Source of the DNA: Gentiana macrophylla
Lineage: Eukaryota > Streptophyta > Magnoliopsida > Gentianales > Gentianaceae
NCBI GenBank assembly: GCA_026214975.1
Contig: CM047806.1
Location: forward strand, 994,501 to 1,058,500
Length of the DNA: 64,000 nt
Direction: 5' to 3'
Below are positions 56,945 to 64,000 of the stretch, one piece after another. The notes beneath the pieces were generated by a model. The model searched no databases and was not told the origin of the DNA. It worked only from the letters and a program-made list of their open reading frames with translations. Both the position numbers and the translations under genes were made by a program. Position 1 is the first letter of the stretch; each line of letters begins with the position of its first letter.

Positions 56945-57620
56945 TTACGTACTTGATTTCATCTTCTTCTTCCAAGACAGCATCCAAGAAATCCTTGATA
57001 CTTTCATGTTGTTGAAATTCTTGAACGATCCTATCAATGGAATCTAACATAAAACATGCATCCTCTCCATCATCAGGTTGCTTCATAGTGTCGAAGACAT
57101 TGAATGCAACTCTCTCTTCATTCACTCTTAACACTAACTCGCCCTTGTAAACATCAATTAGCGTTCTACTAGTGGCCATGAACGGTCTCCCTAATATCAA
57201 GGGCACTTCGTAGTTAGCTTCCATATCTAATACCACAAAGTCGACAGAAATACAAACTTTTCAACCCTTACTAGCACATCCTCAACCACTCCACACGGTT
57301 CTTTAACAGCGGTCAGCCTAACCTGCTAGTGTGATTGAGGTCTTCTTAAGATCTTTCATGCCTAGCTTCCGAAAAATAGATAGTGGCATCAGTTCACGCT
57401 AGCTCTAGATCACACAAAGCTTTGTTTAAACATACGTTACCTATGGTGCGAGGAATGAGAAAGCTTCCCGGATCTTTGCATTTTGGGGTAACTTATGTTG
57501 AAGGATGGTGAGCACTCCTCATTAAGGCATATGGTCTCTAAATCTAGAAGTTTTCTTTTAGTTGAGACGCGTCTTTTAAAAACTTGGTGTACTCAGGCAT
57601 TTCACCCAAAGGTTTTCAAC
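56913..57620 (-). pseudogene. pol (PR): Athila A protease region
   Basis: The active-site region (about 57420-57390 on the - strand) reads LCDL then shifts frame, so the D-L-G-A-S motif is broken by a single-base loss. The C-terminal part (57236-56913) has YEVPLILGRPFMATSRTLIDVYKGELVLRV, followed by an acidic linker. Inactive as read. Confidence 0.8.
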
Positions 57621-59410
57621 TAGGGGTATATTGATTTGTAACTTACTAAACATATCCACGAACTTCTTATACCTCTTATTATCAAACTTAGGCTTCGCTT
57701 TTGGTGGAGGATAAGGTAGAGTTGAAGGATCGACATCGGTGAAAATTGGATACTTGTTATCGTAAAGTTCAACTCTAGGGCCAAGAGTTCTTTATACGCT
57801 CTTTGCTCAGGCAAAGTCTCGGAAGTATTAGTCTCATTGCTTGGCTCACCATCCTTATTCTTTATGACTTTCTCTTTCACTTTCGGGATGGTGGAGTTAC
57901 CTCTTTTCCACTTCTTGTCATGATCGCATTCAAATCCTTAGGTTCTTCTCGGTGTTGCTTGGCAACCTCCAGGAGGTCTAGTTGAGACTTGCTCACTAGT
58001 TGTCCTATCTCAGTGCGTGAGGTTTTGACTAGAGCTTCTTGATTGGTCACCTTAGCATCGGTCTTCCGACAATATTGGCTAAAGTTAGTGGCTAAATCAC
58101 CCATAGATTTTGAAAGTTGTCCCATATTGTCGGTGACGACATTGCTCGATTTTTCTATCGCAGCCTTCCCAACCAAAAGTTTTAGTTTGTCGTGGTACAT
58201 AAGTGGTAGGCGGTTTAGGCCTTTCTCCATTTAATGTCACTATATCGAATCCGTGGATGGTTATGATTAGGCCTGCACCTCTCCCGATATAATTGGCTTC
58301 TTCAAGATCAAAGATTCTCACTTTGAGGTGCTACCTCGATTCCACCCTTTCTCTACTCTTGTCATCCTCTCTTGCATCCCATCTACCTTATTGTTGATAA
58401 TAGAAAGTTGTTCTAAGATTTTGGTAGATGCACTATCATCAAATATGTCGTGCCATCTTCACAAGTGGCTATGTCATTGCCTCCCATTGGCTATTCATCA
58501 CTATTTGTTCCATCTTTCCTTGTGCCTCCTCGGAGATAAAGAACAAACGCCCATTCTTTGGAGGCGCCTACTCTAATTTTCTCCGTTTCTCTCAACCCAT
58601 GGTAAAAGTTTGCATTAAAAGCCAAAGAGAGATGTCATGATGAGGACACTTCTCATAGCTTCCTTGAAACGCTCCCAAGCTTGATCAAAACTCTCCCCAG
58701 GTTGTTGCTTAAATCCTAGGATGTCTTGGCGTAACTTGAAAGTTTTTCCTAAAGGAAAGTACTTATTCATGAACTTTTGCAACAATTGTTCCCAAGTAGT
58801 GATAGATCCAGCCTCTAAAGAGAGAAGCCATTGCTTAGCTTTATCTTTCAAAGTGAAAGGGAAAAGCTTAAGACGAATGTTCCCCTCCGGGATTAATTCT
58901 GGTTTCACCGTGCTAACGATTTCCAAGAAATTCGTCACGTGAACACCAGGATCCTCGTTTTGGACTCCATGAAACGTAGAATAATTGGTCACCATTTGAA
59001 TTACATTAGGCCTAGGGTGATAGACTTCTGCAGCATCTTGCGGTGCTACGATAGCGGGAATGAATTGCTCAATAGTGGGCGTTGCATTACTTTGCAAGGT
59101 GCGCCTCGCTCCTTGAGCTAAGGCTTGGTTTCCATTATTAGCATTAAGATTCACATTATTGGCATTATTGATAACAGGATTAGGTACCTGGTTTGGATTG
59201 ACTGGATTGCCTTCCATTTCTGTTTCAGATTCGGGATGTTCAGAATGATCGGTTGTATGTCCTTCTTCCACTCCTTGCTCGCTTTCCTCAAGATTTGGAT
59301 CCTCTTCTCCTTGTTTAGCCAATTCTCTAGCTAACTTCCTATTCATTCTCACAAATTTCTCTATTTCAGGATTATAAGGCTCAAGCGGTTCCTTCGATTT
59401 CCGAGTAGCG
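57620..59410 (-). pseudogene. gag: Athila A gag
   Basis: The frame is open from about 59410 (TRKSKEPLEPYNPEIEKF) before the first Met at 59352. The position of the ATG in Athila B gag reads TAC here, so the start codon is probably lost. The core has NIRLKLFPFTLKDKAKQWLLSLEAGSITTWEQLLQKFMNKYFP and DQAWERFKEAMR; after a frameshift near 58615 the tail continues at 58230-57877 (FSQYCRKTDAKVTNQEALVKT) and 57880-57620. An Asn/Ala-rich spacer lies near 59140. Confidence 0.84.
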
Positions 59411-59582
59411 TACTATAAAATAATAAACAACAATAAAACAATTAATCACTAGTAAAGGCTAGGCCTTTAACTAACTAACTAAAACAGACTCGAAATAAGT
59501 TTGAGAAAAGAAAACGTAAATAAAACAGAAGCAGAATGTTTTAAAACTAATACAGAATCAGAAACAGAAAAGAAAATAAATT

Positions 59583-59618
59583 CTCGGTCGACCGAGAGCT
59601 GTGGTTCGGTCGACCGAA
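59583..59618 (-). repeat. Leader palindromes of Athila A
   Basis: Two perfect 14-bp palindromes, CTCGGTCGACCGAG (59583-59596) and TTCGGTCGACCGAA (59605-59618), between PBS and gag. The same motif recurs in both LTRs. Confidence 0.9.
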
Positions 59619-59740
59619 CGCTTTCTTTTTTTTTTTTATAATTCTTTTACGACACTGTTTAATATACAGACTCTTATTCACAGAATATTCACGAATCCAG
59701 TTCTAACAAAATAAGCTATATCTTAATTTAATGACTCGAG

Positions 59741-59758
59741 TCCCCGGCAACGGCGCCA
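59741..59758 (-). other. PBS of Athila A (tRNA-Asp type)
   Basis: On the - strand TGGCGCCGTTGCCGGGGA, six bases after the LTR end. Confidence 0.88.
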
Positions 59759-59764
59759 AAAACT

Positions 59765-61353
59765 TGATTGAGGTCAAGTTAAATTATTAACTCGATGCCT
59801 ACTAACACACTAGCAAGAGAACTAGGTTCAATTGTAGTATAGCTAGATAGAGTCGAGGTCGATCCCACAGAGACTCGGCACAAATAAAACACAACTTTAT
59901 CCTATTAGAACTAAATTGAAAGGGCGGTCTATGACCAACTAAATGCAGTAAATAAAATAGTGACAACCACAAGACACAAAAGACCACAAAGACAGACTAA
60001 AGACTACTAAAACACGGATAATACGGTTGATATTATCTAAACAAATAGTATTGATTACGCTAGTAGATTATAACTCCCCCATGTGAATTAGGATGATAAC
60101 GAGACAAAACAAACGTTAAGGATTAATTATTATGACTACGGGAGTCATCCCCTAAGGTAGATTTAGCTACGGTTAGGCCCTCTAAATCATCGTGCCTCCA
60201 TTACGTGACTTCGCTTTTTAATGCCTCCATCTCATATAACTTCTGACACAATTACGAAACTAGGGATGCTGGTATAAACCGTAACCTCATCTAAGCAACA
60301 TTCCTAGGGTAAGGCGTACTTCTTAGATGCCGATTCAATTTATATCCTAAGTGACAATCACTTTTTGGGTTTCATGTTAAATTATGATGACAAATAATTA
60401 AGTTGATCAGGTTTAATTACTTGTTTTAATTCCAATTCGGAGAATCGGCGTGAGTCGGCCGATCATAATATTGCCACGTCACACATCACCACGCCGGACG
60501 ACGAACGACAAGACTCGGGCGACCGAATGACATGTCTCGGTCGACCGAACACAATTCTGTGTAGGTACAAATCATGATTACTTCTTAACGTTTTTAACCT
60601 ACACACATGGGTTCGTAAATTAATCTACATCACGCAATCAATATAAGAAAAACTACTCCATAATAAATTATATCAGATCTACGAATAAAGATTGCATAAT
60701 TGAATAGTCATACCCTCGAAGACGAGAGTGACTCCCACTCTTTAATGCGCTCCCCAACCGGAGAATCCGATGAATCCACAATGAATGAACATAAAGGAAA
60801 GTAAAGAAAAACTAAAAACTCAAATTGTATAAATTGTTTTGTGTTGTAGTGGTGTGTTCTCAACATCGTGGTCTTTGCTTATATAGGAGTTGTGGCCGAC
60901 ATAGGAGAATCCGGAAGATTGACATGCATTTATCAAATTAGGCTCGGGTGACCGAACTCGCACGCTGATCGACCGAATGGCTAGGCTCGGTCGACCGAGC
61001 CTTCCTTTGTTACGCGCGTTCACTCCGCTTTTCGACTTGTTCCCCACTCCATGCTTTTGAATTGATCTGATTAATCTTTTCTTCAATGTTCTCGACTTTC
61101 TTCTTTTTATCTTGAGATTTCGATTGCGTGATAATTATCTTCCCGATTCGTTTTCGATCCGCAAAAATCGATGATTTATCACACAATTAATTGCTCTTTA
61201 TAATAAAAACGGCTAAATACCAATTATCACATCAATAATCACTTATCATTAAATAATAAATATAAACACGTGATTTAATACGAAATATATATAATTAACT
61301 CTGATTTAAGGTTATAATTGATGACATAAATAGATATATTTTAACTGTCATCA
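59765..61353 (-). repeat. 5' LTR of Athila A, 1589 bp
   Basis: Collinear with 38355-39947. TATATAA (- strand) at 60879-60885; motif clusters at 60946-61003 (upstream of TATA) and 60491-60550. TSD TGCCA follows at 61354. Confidence 0.92.
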
Positions 61354-61358
61354 TGCCA

Positions 61359-62583
61359 AAATAAGATCAAGAAAAAGATCAAGAAAAGCCAAGGAAAACA
61401 ACAACAAAAGAGTGGAGGAAATCAACAACAACAAAGGGTGAAGAAAGTCAGAGAAAATATTCAAAGCCCTCTGCTCCAACGCCAAGAAGAAAAGAAGACC
61501 TAAGAAGCCACAAGCCTTCAAAGGCGGCTTCAAAGGGCATCAAGATCTAAAAGCCACAAGCCTTCAAAGGCGGCTTCAAAAGGCATCAAACATCAAAAGC
61601 CAACGCCTTCAAAGGAATCCGGCGTTCTGCATCAACCAACATTCGAAGGTTAGCCGTCCTTCTTCATCAACAAACATTCGAAGATCTTCTAAAGGAAACT
61701 TGAAGTTCTTCAACACGTGAAGAAGATCAAAAGCTTCAAAGCGCCAATAAAGATCGTCTTCAACAATTGAAAGTCTTCCGCAAAGTCGAAGTTCTTCAAC
61801 TAGGAGATTAAAGGTAATACAAAGTATTCCTTCAAATCTTCGTCAAAGTCAAAGCTCTACCGCCACATACGGGAGTTCTACAACATCAAACACAACAACA
61901 ATTGGTGAAGAAGATGGAGAGAAAAACATTAAGCCCATCTGATCAACCACCACGGAGAAGATTGAAGGAGCAACAAAGAAGCCATCAAGTTTTTCAACAA
62001 CATTCGAAGGTTATCTGCAAATCGGCGTTCTCCAACAAATCGAAGATCATCTGCCATATTCAGTGCTCTTCAATCTATACCAGAAGATCATCCGCCGTAC
62101 CGGGAGTTCTTCAACAAACAAAGGTCATCTTCCCAACAAATAGGAGGAGCACCGCTAAAGTCCGAGACTAAGTCACCGTGACCCTCGGAGAAATCAAAGG
62201 AGAAGATCAATGAAGCATAAAAGCATCCAAGTTATCTCCAACTAATGAAGATAATCCGCCATATCCGGAGCTCTTCAGCAAATATCAAAGATTATCCGTC
62301 ATATCCGGAGATCTTTCATAAATCAAAGGCATTCTTCCTACGAATTGAAGGAATACCGACAAAGTCTGAGAACAAGCCCCGCAACCCTCGAAAAACAAAG
62401 GAAAATCAAAGGCATCCCGTAGATATAGGGAAATTTCTAGAGATTGTACCCACTCTAGTTTTGAAATTAATAAAATATATTTGTCACGATTTTTTTTGTC
62501 TTTCTTTGGTTTAATTGCAGGACAACGAAATTTGTGTTATTAATATTTTTAGTGTATGAAATATTAAAAATGTAATGTCGACA
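61359..62583 (+). other. Downstream half of the unidentified repeat, purine-rich with decayed tandem repeats
   Basis: Continues from 38354. A 46-bp unit (AGCCACAAGCCTTCAAAGG ... CATCAA) repeats at 61506, 61552 and 61598 (the last diverged). Then a looser unit with GATCATCCGCC and CCGGAGTTCTTCAA recurs from about 62040 to 62340. A poly(A) signal AATAAA near 62468 follows. ORFs 61902-62171 and 62245-62514 follow the repeat period and have no motif. With 37558-38354 it could be one solo LTR of about 2 kb ending GTCGACA with ACCAA beyond, but the ends are weak. Confidence 0.4.
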
Positions 62584-64000
62584 ACCAACGTAGTATTCTT
62601 AAAATAAAAAAAAAAATCAATGAGGAGAGGGTCCGTGAAGAAAGAAGGTGGGGGATAAGTAGACCCAAATAAGACTTGCCAAAAAGAACTAGACCGGTCC
62701 TTTTCTGACCCCAGAATGTGTCGGCTACCGATGCGGTCCCTTCATTTCGTTTCGGGAACTGTGTTTCCTAAATCCTACGGCTGATAATACTCTCTCCCTC
62801 CTCCTTTTATGCATTTTACGGGAAATTTTTAGGTAGTATGTATTCATTAAGCGTAATCAGGCGCAGGATCGATTACAGAGGTGGTTATGTGGTGTGTAGC
62901 TACGATCCTTGCTGATTGATTACATTGTGTCGTAGTACAGTGTGTGCACATGTGAGTCACACTACCTAAAAATTTCCCGCATTTTACTCCATTAATCTTA
63001 ATTTATTAAAAACCTACCAAAGCCTGCCAGCTGCCTCCTGTGTTCATCTCTGAACCTTCAAGCCTGCAGTTTCACAGATATATGCAGAGAGCTCTGCCAT
63101 TCAATTTTTTTTTTTTTTTTTTTTTCAAATTCGTAAATGATACAGGCCCCAGCTGGGCGCTTTCCCACTATTCTTAATTTATGCATTCGAAATAAGGCAA
63201 TTTTTCATTAATTTGTTTTCAGTTAATGTGTTTAACAGCTGTTTAGAACTTATCATTCGTTCCCAAAAAAAAAGAACTGATCATTCGATTAGAATGTAAT
63301 TAGGTACGTATTGGTTCAATAGTCGCAGTGTTATAACACATCTTTATAATTAATGAATACCCTTAATCATGATACATACAAAGACTTATTGAATATAATA
63401 TAAACTCATTATAATCAAACGAGTAAAAATATATAACATATCACGTTCTTTAAGGACGTGATATAATTACAATTGTTATGTCGGTGAGTATTTGGTCCAA
63501 AACGAAAACGTACTGGTCATACAAAACCATTTGACTACTTGTTATGGAAAATCGATCATCTACTATCTAATGTTATAATATATAGTGTCAAATTTGTTTC
63601 CTAAAGCCTAGGTGTGGAGTTGAAATCCGTAGTAAGGTCCTACTTTCTTCGTGAAGAGGATATATTAAGCAGCCTCACTTTCAGCCTATTGTAAACCCAT
63701 GATTAACCTCTCCTCGCACTCCTGTGGGATCGGGGGCGAAGAGTCCTTTACGGTTAGGGTTTAACCGTTTTTTTTAAGATAAAAACAAAAAATAAAGTTA
63801 CTATTACACTTATAGTCATTAAATATCGATGCAAGCAAAACAGTAAAATCTTTAGCAAGTGATCATAGATGATAGATAGATGCAGTTTATGACCCATTAG
63901 ATCATAGAGTAAAACCTATTACTATTACTTTATATATATAACATTTTCCAAAGTACTATAACTATATATCATGTTTTAATATCATCGGGGGACTACACCC
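62584..64000. other. Spacer, no gene seen apart from one MITE
   Basis: AT-rich DNA with T-runs at about 63103-63125 and some CT-rich stretches near 62790. No long ORF and no RNA gene recognised. Contains the MITE at 62820-62978. Confidence 0.55.
62820..62978. mobile_element. Mutator-like MITE, 159 bp, 9-bp TSD
   Basis: Starts GGGAAATTTTTAGGTAGT and ends ACTACCTAAAAATTTCCC, perfect inverted ends over 18 bp. GCATTTTAC flanks both sides (62811-62819, 62979-62987), an exact 9-bp TSD. No coding. The TIR start GGGAAAT also opens the MITE at 21567. Confidence 0.92.

Larger units (their letters stand above)
38355..61353 (-). mobile_element. Athila A: Ty3/gypsy Athila element on the - strand, split by Athila B
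   Basis: LTRs of about 1.59 kb at 38355-39947 and 59765-61353. TSD TGCCA on both sides (38350-38354, 61354-61358). PBS on the - strand at 59741-59758 (TGGCGCCGTTGCCGGGGA, tRNA-Asp type typical of Athila). Order on the - strand: gag, protease, RT, RNase H, integrase. The 12.4-kb Athila B insert lies between RNase H and integrase with TSD CCATC. Without it the element is about 10.6 kb. No env-like ORF is seen between integrase and the 3' LTR. Several frameshifts. Confidence 0.93.

Noticed and set aside
61902..62514. Two 89-residue basic ORFs
   Set aside because: They follow the degenerate tandem repeat period and lack any motif; they could also be part of an LTR body.

Overview
This window looks like plant nuclear DNA, most likely from a eudicot. 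It is AT-rich and almost entirely nested retrotransposons of the Ty3/gypsy Tat, Ty3/gypsy Athila and Ty1/copia lineages, with a TRIM and several MITEs between them. I found no convincing single-copy host gene, no tRNA or rRNA gene and no CRISPR array. Lineages were assigned from protein motifs, primer-binding sites (PBS), polypurine tracts (PPT), terminal repeats and target-site duplications (TSD) read by eye.

Layout. (1) 1-20306: a degenerate Tat-lineage element on the + strand whose 5' LTR is cut by the window edge. It has gag, protease, RT, two RNase H domains, integrase, a 72-bp tandem repeat, an antisense ORF with apparent introns, and a 3' LTR. It is interrupted by two solo LTRs (2768-4601, 5451-7172), a 7-kb copia derivative on the - strand that lacks pol (7737-14726), and a hAT-like MITE (16984-17345). 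(2) 20307-22353: AT-rich spacer with three MITEs. (3) 22354-29822: a copia element (+) carrying a solo Athila LTR in its RT (25517-27050, -) and a TRIM in its 3' LTR (29089-29596, -). (4) 29823-32131: spacer with MITE remnants and a strong G-quadruplex tract. (5) 32132-37094: a short-LTR copia element (+). (6) 37100-38354 and 61359-62583: the two halves of an older, unidentified transcription-unit-like repeat, split by (7) 38355-61353, an Athila element on the - strand ('Athila A'), itself split inside its RNase H/integrase linker by (8) 42829-55236, an Athila element on the + strand ('Athila B'). (9) 62584-64000: spacer with a 159-bp Mutator-type MITE.

TSDs that fix the boundaries: ATGCA, GCCCC/ACCCC, GCTTC, ACATC/GCATC, GGAAG, AATTC/AATGC, AAACA, TGCCA, CCATC; 8 bp for the hAT-like MITE; 9 bp for two Mutator-like MITEs. 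Every pol gene has stops or frameshifts, so no complete autonomous element is visible.

Most interesting signals: (a) all Athila-type LTRs here carry family-specific palindromic 12-14-mers just upstream of the TATA box, and both full elements repeat the same motif in the leader between PBS and gag; (b) the copia derivative has three palindromic copies of its LTR-end/PBS junction; (c) the antisense ORF of the Tat element shows GT-AG introns; (d) the same plant-retroelement accessory ORF appears in Athila B and in the pol-less copia derivative; (e) differences between paired LTRs cluster at CAG/CTG versus CG, which looks more like a methylation-linked base-calling artefact than evolution, so many frameshifts may not be real.
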